Counted from the first letter of the stretch, positions 1-7,132 are shown. The stretch: 8,276 nt of DNA from Bacteroidales bacterium (GCA_003157055.1 PMIG01000363.1:1-8276); one strand, 5' to 3'. The notes: generated by a model not told the origin, from the sequence alone. Program-made: numbers and translations.

Positions 1-747
1 GGGAAAAGACCTGCCGTTGACCTCTTTTTTAAATCCAATCTCCCTGATCCTGGCAGCAGTATCAAGGTCGGTGTTGTAGCTAAGCTCAAGAGCCCGGTAC
101 ATTTCCACTCTGTCTTTATCACCGGCTTCCTGGCTATGCTGAATATACCTGTCAAAAATCCTGGAGATTTCAATTTTCAGCTTCTGACAGATTGCTTTTG
201 CCTTCTCTGCATTGAATACCGTGTTGTAATAGTTTTTATTATTCAGCCAGGCAAGAACTGCATTCTCTGAATTTATTATGCTTACCCAATAGGCAATATT
301 TTGCTGCCACAGAATTTCGATATTCGGAGATCCGGCAACGGACTTGCGGGTATTGCTGCCGGTTTTAATGCTCCAGTAATACTCCTCCTCATTTATTGCC
401 CACCAGTATAACAGAACGGCCATGCAGAAAGTCTGTGGGCCAATTTCAGGGAAGTTTTTTTTATTTAGTTCGTCCAGCTTCCGGAACACTGCAGGTCTGT
501 CGATCCTTAAATGATTTTGTTCTGCATCGGATATTCCAAGAAGACTTAAATAATCATCCCTGTAAATAAACATATCTACCAATGCTCTGTCAGTCGGATC
601 GATAAGGGTACTCCTGGCCGGGACCGCATCCTGGGTTTGCCTCATTACTGCATTTTTATAGCCAGCTTCTATTGTCTTCTTATCAGCAGTTTCAGGTATC
701 TCAAGGATATCATAGGCATTCTTTTCTATATGCAAAGGGTCTTTCAT
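1..747 (-). CDS. Degenerate J-domain-like protein, C-terminus beyond left edge
   Basis: The frame is open for 249 codons from an ATG at 747 and has no stop before base 1, so the protein's C-terminus lies outside the window. The start lies 26 bases after the Hsp70 stop and has no Shine-Dalgarno sequence. Residues 9-36 look like J-domain helices I-II: AYDILEIP, then a helix containing IEAGYKNAVMRQ, compare the family's 'YevLgv...eeIkkaYrkla'. Residues 49-66 (IDPTDRALVDMFIYRDDY) resemble helix III. The HPD tripeptide that activates Hsp70 ATPase should lie between them but is absent; the stretch reads TQDAVPARST. The remainder, to residue 249, is predicted helical and rich in Trp and Tyr (for example LLYWWAINEEEYYW), with no domain I recognise. 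No signal peptide or membrane segment is visible. Its place directly behind GrpE and Hsp70 genes supports a J-like partner or adaptor role. The J-fold assignment is inference from pattern plus context. Confidence 0.8.
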   Translation of the reverse strand, partial: MKDPLHIEKNAYDILEIPETADKKTIEAGYKNAVMRQTQDAVPARSTLIDPTDRALVDMFIYRDDYLSLLGISDAEQNHLRIDRPAVFRKLDELNKKNFPEIGPQTFCMAVLLYWWAINEEEYYWSIKTGSNTRKSVAGSPNIEILWQQNIAYWVSIINSENAVLAWLNNKNYYNTVFNAEKAKAICQKLKIEISRIFDRYIQHSQEAGDKDRVEMYRALELSYNTDLDTAARIREIGFKKEVNGRSFP

Positions 748-773
748 GGTAGTATCACTATTCTTTGGTTTAA

Positions 774-3170
774 TCAATTATGAACTATGAGCAGATTTGT
801 ACCGCAATTCGAGCAGAGTGTAACTCCACGGGCATTTATCATTTTACATTTAGGACATTCAATGCCATCTCCTGGTATTTTGGCACATTCTTTCATCAGT
901 TCAGTCATAAAATTCTGAGCTCTGACCTGTACCGAGATATCATTCCTTTTCATTGCTTCAAGTATGACATCATATTCGCCTGCGAAATTGTTCCCTTTCA
1001 CCGGATCAAATTGCAGGAGCTGATTGATCATGCTTTCGATGATGAAGAAGGTGCCCAGTTCAGTGGGGATAGGCTGGTTTGACTCAGTATCAGTGATAAC
1101 TATAAGGCTGTTGAAGAATTTATTGAATTCTTCCGAAATCTGCTTTATCAGGGTTGAGTCATTACGCTTTATTGCACTTTCAAATGAGGTTTTATATTCA
1201 ATGAATCTGTTTATATCTTCGCCTAATAACCAGCCGTAACGGTTCATTATGAAATTGACCCATGAGAGCATATTGGCTGCCGCCGAATCATTCTCATCGC
1301 CGATTAGTTTTTGAATCTCGCCGGCCGTATTTTCAGCATTCTCGTAATTTTTGTCGGAGATGCATTTCAACATCTCATCCATTAATTTTTCAATGCCTTT
1401 TTTCTTTTCCTTATCAAGAGTCGTTCCTTTGCTGAATACTTTCTGCTCTATACTTATCAGGAGCTCTACAGCTCTCTGGTCGGCCTCTCCCCTAAGAATG
1501 AAAGCCGGAACCTCTTCACCGGTCGACAGGTGAACGGTAAGGTCGAAAATACCATCTTTATTCAGCCATAGCTTAATCCGTATCGGAGTATCCTTGGGAC
1601 TGTTGGATGGAAGAATAGCAACAGCTTCACCCTGTTTTTCGTTATTGCTTGCAACGTCGGTATGTTCACCTCCGAAGACCGGGATCGAAACGCACCTTTG
1701 ATTAAAGAACCGGGTGAAAAATGTCTGCATTACTATCTTATCGGCGGGCGTGGGATAGGAATCTCCCTTCCTGATGAAAATATTAAATTTGTCACCTTCG
1801 CTTTGTATCCCGAAATTATACGGGGCTACGCTGCTTTCCGGAATGACAGCCAGTGGTTTATTACAATGCTTGCAGGTGTTCTGATCGGCAGGAGTGTTCT
1901 TCCCGCAGTAATTACATGTTATTTCATTCTGGGCAACAGCCTCCAGCGATGTGTTGCAATTGCTGCAGATAGTTTCATTTTCGTCTGTAATAAGCTGATT
2001 ACAAACAGGGCAACTTATTCCAGCAGCAAGTCCGGCAGCAATAGCAGCACCAAGAGCGACACATTGCTTCGGATGAATGATTCTTTTAACTTTATCTTTC
2101 CCAAATCTCAATTCAATATCATTCTGGATCTTAGGTACCAGCGTTGAATTGCCGGCCATTACCACAAAATCGATATCTGAGTCATTAAGGCTGACGGACT
2201 CAAGCGCCATAGAGATCATGTCATGTGTTTTCTTAATAATAGGATCAATCAGCTGTTCGAATTGTTCTCTTGTGATCTGGATTTCACAGTCGACATTCTC
2301 TCCATCAGCATTTTTCAGATAGTCTATTACAATATCTGCCGACTTTGAAGCACCAAGCTCCTCCTTGGCTTTTTGCGCATCCTGTTTAAGCTTGGCAAGA
2401 AATTTCATATTTTTTGTAGGATCGATCCCCTTTTCTGATTTAATCCTTTCAATAACATGATTAACAATAACCTGGTCAAAATCGTCACCGCCAAGCCACA
2501 TATCTCCCTTCAATCCCATTGGTGAAATAAGTCCTGCAGCAACAGTAAGGATCGATATATCAAAAGTTCCGCCTCCAAGGTCATAAACCAGTATGGTTTT
2601 TGGTTCTCCGGCATTGGTTTCAATAGAATAATAAATGGCTGCAGCTGTAGGTTCATCCAATATACGCATCACAGTAAGCCCTGCCTTTCTGCCCGCCTCC
2701 CTGGTAGCAAATTTCTGGATCTCATTAAAATAGGCCGGAACCGTAATGACAGCATGTGTTACTTCTTCTCCCAGAACATACTCCGCATCTTTTTTAAGTT
2801 TTGCAAGGATCATGGAAGAAATATCAATAGGAGAATATTCGATTCCTCCCATGATCACATGTGCCTTATCCTTGGTGCCCCTGGAAGGCTCAACAATCTT
2901 GTAGGATACTTCTTTCATGGTTTTTACCACTTCTGTGTCCGTGAAGGCTCTGCCCATGATACGTTTAATAGAGTATATGGTATCCTGAGGAGCAATAGGC
3001 AGTCTCCTTTTTGCCGGTGTCCCAACTATAATTTCACCATCCTTGGCACTTACGATCGATGGAGTCATCGGTTCCCCTTCCTTGTTATGCAATATTCTTG
3101 GTCCGCCGACGTCAACAACGGCAATCACGGAATTTGTAGTGCCAAGATCTATTCCAATTCTTCTACCCAT
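774..3170 (-). CDS. Divergent Hsp70 (DnaK-like) chaperone with three zinc ribbons
   Basis: This is a 798-residue Hsp70; bacterial DnaK is usually about 610-640. The ATPase domain spans about residues 1-385: phosphate loop 1 GIDLGTTNS (6-14), the Lys of SIKRIMGR (69), VPAYFN (144-149), DEPTAAA (172-178), phosphate loop 2 DLGGGTFD (197-204) and MAGNSTLVP (338-346). Nucleotide residues look intact, so ATP hydrolysis is likely. The usual acidic/leucine linker is missing at its normal place. It is replaced by two CxxC...CxxC zinc ribbons (Cys 387/390/402/405 and 419/422/433/436). A recognisable substrate-binding beta domain follows at about 448-560 (YNFGIQSEG, then LNKDGIFDLTVHL). About 200 helical residues then lack normal lid similarity, and a third ribbon closes the protein (Cys 772/775/786/789). 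There is no signal peptide, so the protein is cytosolic. It lies 32 bases downstream of a GrpE gene. It is most likely a specialised paralogue, not the housekeeping DnaK. Confidence 0.95.
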   Translation of the reverse strand: MGRRIGIDLGTTNSVIAVVDVGGPRILHNKEGEPMTPSIVSAKDGEIIVGTPAKRRLPIAPQDTIYSIKRIMGRAFTDTEVVKTMKEVSYKIVEPSRGTKDKAHVIMGGIEYSPIDISSMILAKLKKDAEYVLGEEVTHAVITVPAYFNEIQKFATREAGRKAGLTVMRILDEPTAAAIYYSIETNAGEPKTILVYDLGGGTFDISILTVAAGLISPMGLKGDMWLGGDDFDQVIVNHVIERIKSEKGIDPTKNMKFLAKLKQDAQKAKEELGASKSADIVIDYLKNADGENVDCEIQITREQFEQLIDPIIKKTHDMISMALESVSLNDSDIDFVVMAGNSTLVPKIQNDIELRFGKDKVKRIIHPKQCVALGAAIAAGLAAGISCPVCNQLITDENETICSNCNTSLEAVAQNEITCNYCGKNTPADQNTCKHCNKPLAVIPESSVAPYNFGIQSEGDKFNIFIRKGDSYPTPADKIVMQTFFTRFFNQRCVSIPVFGGEHTDVASNNEKQGEAVAILPSNSPKDTPIRIKLWLNKDGIFDLTVHLSTGEEVPAFILRGEADQRAVELLISIEQKVFSKGTTLDKEKKKGIEKLMDEMLKCISDKNYENAENTAGEIQKLIGDENDSAAANMLSWVNFIMNRYGWLLGEDINRFIEYKTSFESAIKRNDSTLIKQISEEFNKFFNSLIVITDTESNQPIPTELGTFFIIESMINQLLQFDPVKGNNFAGEYDVILEAMKRNDISVQVRAQNFMTELMKECAKIPGDGIECPKCKMINARGVTLCSNCGTNLLIVHN
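804..857 (-). other. C-terminal zinc ribbon of the Hsp70
   Basis: This segment encodes Hsp70 residues 772-789, CPKC-x10-CSNC, only nine residues before the stop. The spacing matches the two internal ribbons and resembles ribbons found at protein termini in many bacterial regulatory proteins. It replaces the disordered acidic tail of ordinary DnaK. Confidence 0.85.
1863..2012 (-). other. Tandem zinc ribbons between the two Hsp70 domains
   Basis: This segment encodes Hsp70 residues 387-436: CPVC-x11-CSNC, a 13-residue spacer, then CNYC-x10-CKHC. These are eight cysteines in two treble-clef/zinc-ribbon patterns. They sit just after the last ATPase-domain helix (VALGAAIAAGLAAG), where ordinary DnaK has its DxLLLDV linker. 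A short hydrophobic run (PLAVIPE, 439-445) follows and could be a displaced linker. Zinc binding is inferred from cysteine spacing. Confidence 0.85.
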
Positions 3171-3202
3171 TTCAATTAAATATTTTGTTTATAATAATAT
3201 AG
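3171..3202 (-). promoter_or_regulatory. AT-rich leader upstream of the Hsp70 gene
   Basis: This 32-base gap between the GrpE stop and the Hsp70 ATG is the longest in the unit and almost entirely A/T. It has no Shine-Dalgarno sequence and no convincing hairpin. A/T-rich, unstructured leaders aid initiation in Bacteroidota, so it probably serves as a translation-initiation region. I could not find an exact TAnnTTTG promoter box on the coding strand, so an internal promoter is not claimed. Confidence 0.35.
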
Positions 3203-3709
3203 CTATTGTTTCTTGCTTCTGGATAACTTTACATCGCTCGGACGAAGGACTTTTCCGTGCCAAAAGTATCCCTGATATATTTCCTGAAGAATAGTCCCGT
3301 CTTTCTTGTCGGAGTGCTCCTCGACTTCTATTGCATTATGAAGTTCAGCATTATAAATTTCGCCGGGAGCAACTACAATAGGAGTAATTCCGCATTCCCT
3401 GATCGTATTCAACAGCTTTTTGTAGGTAATATTAAATTTAGATATCCAGCTCAAAGTCTCTTCGGTCAGCCCTTTCTTCTTTAATTCAAGCTCATCGAAT
3501 CTGCTCTTAAAAGAATCTGCGATACTCAGAAAACCCAGCAATATTTTCCGGGTCTCACCTTCGTTTTGAATTTTCGATTCCTCGAACTTTTGTTTGGCAA
3601 TGCCGATGTTTTTAACCAGGTCGAAAACATCTTCCTGGCAACTCTTCATCAAATTATCAACTTGCCCGGCACTGATATCTTTATTATTTTTTTCAAGCTT
3701 GACATTCAT
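3203..3709 (-). CDS. grpE: Short divergent GrpE-type nucleotide exchange factor
   Basis: The product is a 168-residue protein that should exchange ADP for ATP on the neighbouring Hsp70. Residues 54-70 (LLGFLSIADSF) match the GrpE 'LLpviDsl' dimerisation helix. Residues 95-112 (YKKLLNTIRECGITPI) match the second helix and the G-[VI]-x-P/x-I turn. Residues 115-163 match the beta-domain signature: YNAELHNAI, about 19 residues, GYFWHGKVLRPSDVKL. The conserved H124, A126, G147, Y148, G152, L155 and R156 are all present. The N-terminal helix before residue 54 is shorter than in E. coli GrpE (197 residues), so the thermosensing stalk looks reduced. I chose the ATG at 3709 over an in-frame ATG at 3796 because the extra 29 residues overlap the kinase gene and have no GrpE similarity. 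The gene starts four bases after the kinase stop and precedes the Hsp70 gene. Confidence 0.92.
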   Translation of the reverse strand: MNVKLEKNNKDISAGQVDNLMKSCQEDVFDLVKNIGIAKQKFEESKIQNEGETRKILLGFLSIADSFKSRFDELELKKKGLTEETLSWISKFNITYKKLLNTIRECGITPIVVAPGEIYNAELHNAIEVEEHSDKKDGTILQEIYQGYFWHGKVLRPSDVKLSRSKKQ

Positions 3710-3716
3710 GGCTTCA
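3707..3716 (-). promoter_or_regulatory. Stop/start junction, likely translational coupling of kinase and GrpE
   Basis: On the coding strand the kinase TGA (3716-3714) is followed by four bases and then the GrpE ATG (3709-3707). No ribosome-binding site is evident before the ATG. Re-initiation by the ribosome finishing the kinase would explain this arrangement and would tie GrpE dosage to kinase synthesis. Coupling is inferred from spacing only. Confidence 0.5.
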
Positions 3717-4940
3717 CAATTGTATGGTTGGTGCGTTCGTATTCCAGTTCTTTGCCAGAGACTGGGCTTTTTTCTGAATGGCAGGTGGAAGTCCAATGTA
3801 AATCGCTTTGTTTATACATTCAAGTGCATTGTTTGTATCACATAGTTTTTCATAAGTAATGGCGATTTCAAAGTATAACATTGCATTTGATTCAGCTTTG
3901 CTGATGGCATTTTTATATTCTTCAATGGCTTTTTTCCACAGATTATGCTTATTATACATCTGTGCCATTCCCGAATAAAGCCTCCAGTCATCAGGATATT
4001 TTTTTAACAGTTTATTGATTAATGTCTCTACCTCATGAATGTCATATGATGTATTTACTTTTAGCTGAACGTTTTTAATTATTTCATCATTTGCTAACTT
4101 TCTGTTCTCTGCACAATCTAGCATATCCTCATACATCTCAGAGGCTGTTTGGTATCTTTTTTTCGGATCTTTCTCCAGCGATCTTGCAATTATTGATACA
4201 AGGCACTCGGGAATCTGATCATTTGGGGGAAATTCAACCGGAGCTTCACGGATCTGAATAAGTACTTCTCCCTGCGGCATATCATGTGTTATATTGAATG
4301 GAAACTTTCCATATAACATCTCATACATAGTAATCCCCAGCGACCATAAATCTGTATTAAAGGAAGCACCCTCCTTCCGGAAAAGCACTTCGGGCGACAT
4401 ATAATACAAAGCTCCAACCATTGAATCGGCCATTTCATTTGAATGGAGCAAACGTCCGATACCCAAGTCAGCAATTTTTGGCAGATTATCGTCGATGAGA
4501 ATATTCTCCGGTTTGATATCCCTGTGTACAATCATATTCCTGTGAAGAACTTCAAGACCCTTCAGAATACCCATTGAAATTTCAACACACTGAGAAGGGG
4601 ACAGGATTTTTTTCTTCCATAATTTTCCCATGAGGTCACGCAGGCTGCCTCCTTTCGCATATTTCATAACCATTACCACCTTGCCCTCAAATGAATAAGG
4701 TCCCAGATATTTAATTATGTGTTCTCCATCTTTTTCGGAAAGGTTAATGTTAAGTATTCCATTTATTTCCAATTCTTTCAACAAAACCAGCATTTTTTTT
4801 GTGTCAATCGGGATCTTCAGGGCCACATCCTCGCTTCCCCATTCTTCGATTAAAACGGGATCAATGATACGGGCTTGCCATGTCTGGGCAAAACTGCCTG
4901 TTCCAAGAAGATGTACAAGTTCAAATGAATTCTTTTCCAT
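3714..4940 (-). CDS. Cytosolic Hanks-type Ser/Thr kinase with C-terminal TPR-like repeats
   Basis: This 408-residue protein has a full kinase domain at about residues 5-275. Visible motifs are the glycine loop GTGSFAQT (13-20), the ATP lysine K42 (VALK), an acidic alpha-C helix around E56/E58, the catalytic loop HRDIKPEN (139-146), DLG in place of DFG (158-160), SPE in place of APE (182-184) and DLWSLG (197-202). The Arg before the catalytic Asp makes it an RD kinase, likely switched on by activation-loop phosphorylation. Residues about 303-395 form TPR-like helix pairs (WRLYSGMAQMYNKHN, then a repeat containing YFEIAITYEKL), a protein-binding module. No membrane segment is present, unlike PknB-type receptor kinases. 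An AGGA site six bases before the ATG supports the start. It directly precedes GrpE and Hsp70 genes, so those products or the TPR-bound clients are candidate substrates; this is inference. Confidence 0.95.
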   Translation of the reverse strand: MEKNSFELVHLLGTGSFAQTWQARIIDPVLIEEWGSEDVALKIPIDTKKMLVLLKELEINGILNINLSEKDGEHIIKYLGPYSFEGKVVMVMKYAKGGSLRDLMGKLWKKKILSPSQCVEISMGILKGLEVLHRNMIVHRDIKPENILIDDNLPKIADLGIGRLLHSNEMADSMVGALYYMSPEVLFRKEGASFNTDLWSLGITMYEMLYGKFPFNITHDMPQGEVLIQIREAPVEFPPNDQIPECLVSIIARSLEKDPKKRYQTASEMYEDMLDCAENRKLANDEIIKNVQLKVNTSYDIHEVETLINKLLKKYPDDWRLYSGMAQMYNKHNLWKKAIEEYKNAISKAESNAMLYFEIAITYEKLCDTNNALECINKAIYIGLPPAIQKKAQSLAKNWNTNAPTIQL

Positions 4941-4946
4941 TGTTTA

Positions 4947-4950
4947 TCCT
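4947..4950 (-). promoter_or_regulatory. Shine-Dalgarno site of the TPR kinase gene
   Basis: The coding strand reads AGGATAAACA immediately before the ATG at 4940, placing AGGA six bases from the start. This is the best-placed ribosome-binding site in the window; most other starts have none. It fixes the kinase start. Confidence 0.55.
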
Positions 4951-4960
4951 GTTATCAATG

Positions 4961-6373
4961 TCATTTAATAGCCGCTATCAAAGCTTGCTTCATTTCTCCG
5001 GCTGTTCTTATCCTATTAACCGGATTATACTGTATCGATGCATTAATTACCCGGGCAATGGCAGGAGGAATATCAGCTTTGCGCTCCTCAACCGGAACTA
5101 TGCTTTTCTCATCCAGATTCACGTTAAAGGGGTCCTTATTCCATGGATAATCTCTTGCATATTTGTCGGTACACATGAAATAGAGACTTGCTCCCAGTGA
5201 AAAAATATCGGACACAAAAGTTGTATTCCTGAAATCCATTATCTGTTCAGGCGCCATATATGGAACAGTACCAGCTGTCTCAAAGAATTTTGTCAGCATC
5301 TTTGATGTCTTAAGATTTTTTGCAAGACCGAAATCTGAAATTTTAGGAATTAACCCGGCTGCTGTCTGACAGAGGAGAATGTTTTCAGGTTTGATATCTC
5401 TATGAACAACATTATGATTATGCATAAATTCCAGACCGCCTAAAGTCTGAATTATGATTTCGCAGGCAGTTTCAGCTTTGAATCGCCCATTTTTTTTCTG
5501 GTATTTTGATAAATCAGTTCCTTCAACATATTCCATTACAATAAAATACATGCCATTGATAAATTTTGATTCAATAGTTCTTACAATGTTTTCATGAGAG
5601 AGCTGTTTGCCAATATTTATATCTCTGTCGATAAACCGTTCAACAGCTGACCTGTTGTTACTTATTTCCGGACGAATAACTTTTACTGCTACCGGCATTC
5701 CCGATTCAATGGACTTTCCAAGGTAAACATCGCCGTTCCCACCACCTCCGATACGTTTTTCAATATTATATCCCGGCAAAGCAGGCAGTTCAGCCGGTTT
5801 TTCAAATATTGTGATCTTGTTCAGCAATTCTTCAATAAAATCAGCTGCTTTTTGTTCTGCAGTTGTCTGTCCTATCTTATCATCATATTTTTTACTCTTT
5901 TGACACTCAATACAAACAAAGCCTGTATTTTCTAAATTGCCGGGTTTTGCGTCTGTCTCAATAAGTCTGCCACATTGGCTGCATTCAAGGTCATAAAGAA
6001 TATTCCTGACAAGTAGTGAGGAGAATTTACCTACCCTGATCCTGTCACCTGAAACGATTTCTCTTATAAATGCACTTCGGTCAATATCTGCCAGATTAGA
6101 AACATTTGATATATTTGTGATCACTGGTTTCTGGTTTGACCTGCCTCCGAGTTCAATATCATTCAGAAATGTTTTATTTAAGCTGCCCAGGTCGCGAATA
6201 ATTACTTTATCATGACTGGTCTCAATCAGGAAATGAAACCGTGAGATGGAAAGGTCGTTCTCGAAAACAAAGTAAGCCTGGTCAGATCTGCCAAACACAA
6301 ATAAACCCGGCTCCCGGATACTTATCTCCTTCCCGGAAAATGGTCCCTCAGTAAAAGCTATTTCCAGTTTCAT
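4961..6373 (-). CDS. FHA / zinc ribbon / Ser-Thr kinase fusion
   Basis: This is a 470-residue soluble protein with three parts. Residues 1-125 are an FHA domain that binds phosphothreonine: FGRS (27-30), SISRFH (42-47), and LGSLNKTFLN (62-71) carrying the conserved Asn66. Residues 131-157 are a CSQC...CIEC zinc ribbon (Cys 131/134/154/157). Residues about 201-470 are a Hanks-type kinase: glycine-rich loop GGGGNGDV (209-216), K231, HRDIKPEN (324-331), DFG (347-349) and APE (374-376). In my alignment the alpha-C glutamate position is Asp251 (RDINIG), a mild deviation. No membrane helix is visible. FHA modules on kinases usually recruit phosphorylated partners or self-phosphorylated sites. It could therefore read phosphorylation set by itself or by the TPR kinase downstream. 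The gene follows the PP2C gene after 15 bases, with GGAG close to its ATG. Confidence 0.95.
   Translation of the reverse strand: MKLEIAFTEGPFSGKEISIREPGLFVFGRSDQAYFVFENDLSISRFHFLIETSHDKVIIRDLGSLNKTFLNDIELGGRSNQKPVITNISNVSNLADIDRSAFIREIVSGDRIRVGKFSSLLVRNILYDLECSQCGRLIETDAKPGNLENTGFVCIECQKSKKYDDKIGQTTAEQKAADFIEELLNKITIFEKPAELPALPGYNIEKRIGGGGNGDVYLGKSIESGMPVAVKVIRPEISNNRSAVERFIDRDINIGKQLSHENIVRTIESKFINGMYFIVMEYVEGTDLSKYQKKNGRFKAETACEIIIQTLGGLEFMHNHNVVHRDIKPENILLCQTAAGLIPKISDFGLAKNLKTSKMLTKFFETAGTVPYMAPEQIMDFRNTTFVSDIFSLGASLYFMCTDKYARDYPWNKDPFNVNLDEKSIVPVEERKADIPPAIARVINASIQYNPVNRIRTAGEMKQALIAAIK
5903..5983 (-). other. Zinc ribbon linking FHA and kinase domains
   Basis: This segment encodes residues 131-157 of the FHA kinase, CSQC-x19-CIEC, placed between FHA and catalytic domains. 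The loop is longer than in the Hsp70 ribbons. It could be a rigid spacer, a dimer contact, or a docking site; the sequence alone does not decide. Confidence 0.75.
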
Positions 6374-6388
6374 ATCTCCGTTAGTTCA

Positions 6389-7111
6389 TCAGGTTGCTTT
6401 AATCAAAACAGCAGTAATATTATCATGACCTCCATGATCATTGGCCATCTGAATGAGCATCTTAACTCTTTCTTCTATAGTTGATTCTTGCCCGAGAATT
6501 TCTTTTATATCATATTCTTTGACCATGTTAGTCAATCCATCAGTACATAACAATAGCAGATCGTCCTTTTTTAGAGGACAATTGGTATAGTCAGGGTCTA
6601 TTTCAGGCATGGTCCCCACTGCTTTGGTAATCCTGTTTTTCAGGGGATGGTCCTCAGCTTCTTCCTTGGTAATATAACCCTGCCGGACCATCACTGCTAC
6701 TGCCGAGTGATCTTCGGTAAGCTGAACCAGTTCTTTGTCCCTGTAAAGATATGCTCTTGAATCACCGGCATGACAAATATGAGCTATATTATCTGTACAA
6801 TAACAGGCAACCAGTGTTGTTCCCATACCCTGCAGATTAATTTCTGAAACCGCCATTGAATGAATAACTTCATTTACCTTCTTCACGCAATCTGTCAGGA
6901 GTTCATCGATATTGGAAGTTTCACGGGTGAATAATTCTAAAAAGGTCGTACAGGCAATGCGGCTTGCCACTTCACCTGCACTATGTCCACCCATTCCGTC
7001 AGCTACAAGATAGAGGTACTTGTGGTCATCAACTATAAAATAATCTTCATTAATTTCCCTGTGTTTCCCAATATCGGTAGAACCGAATGAACTGATTATC
7101 AATTGTTGCAT
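6389..7111 (-). CDS. PP2C-family Ser/Thr protein phosphatase (Stp/PrpC type)
   Basis: This complete 240-residue PPM phosphatase has the usual length of stand-alone bacterial PP2C enzymes. Metal and phosphate ligands are all visible: Arg18, NED (21-23), DGMGGHSAGE (38-47), GTT (97-99), AGDSRAY (115-121), DHS (134-136), CTDGLTN (189-195) and HDNIT (229-233). It should remove phosphate from Ser/Thr using Mn/Mg and act in the cytosol, as it has no signal or membrane segment. Such enzymes are commonly co-encoded with Hanks-type kinases and oppose them, often dephosphorylating the kinase activation loop. Here two kinase genes follow directly, the first after 15 bases, so this is the likely off-switch for both. 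It begins 22 bases after the SpoIIE-like gene and lacks a Shine-Dalgarno sequence. Confidence 0.97.
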   Translation of the reverse strand: MQQLIISSFGSTDIGKHREINEDYFIVDDHKYLYLVADGMGGHSAGEVASRIACTTFLELFTRETSNIDELLTDCVKKVNEVIHSMAVSEINLQGMGTTLVACYCTDNIAHICHAGDSRAYLYRDKELVQLTEDHSAVAVMVRQGYITKEEAEDHPLKNRITKAVGTMPEIDPDYTNCPLKKDDLLLLCTDGLTNMVKEYDIKEILGQESTIEERVKMLIQMANDHGGHDNITAVLIKAT

Positions 7112-7132
7112 TGCAGAATTATTATAAGCATT

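Noticed and set aside
1662..2147. 161-codon plus-strand open frame
   Set aside because: It lies wholly opposite the zinc-ribbon and ATPase-domain part of the Hsp70 gene, and its product has no recognisable domain. The same holds for the other plus-strand frames across the window.
3171..3202. Terminator or Bacteroidota-type promoter in the GrpE-Hsp70 gap
   Set aside because: No stem followed by a T run is present on the coding strand and no exact TAnnTTTG box was found; only a short ATAGCTAT palindrome occurs at the gap edge, too small to support a claim.
774..3709. Housekeeping dnaK/grpE locus
   Set aside because: The missing linker, three zinc ribbons, enlarged C-terminus, short GrpE and J-like protein lacking HPD are all unlike the housekeeping set; the neighbours are signalling genes.
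3710..3796. Longer start for the GrpE gene at 3796
   Set aside because: The added 29 residues are read out of frame from the kinase 3' end, lack GrpE similarity, and create an 83-base overlap, whereas the ATG at 3709 gives clean stop/start spacing.
3714..6373. Membrane-anchored PknB-like receptor kinases
   Set aside because: Neither kinase has a hydrophobic segment long enough for a membrane helix, and there are no PASTA or other extracellular repeats.
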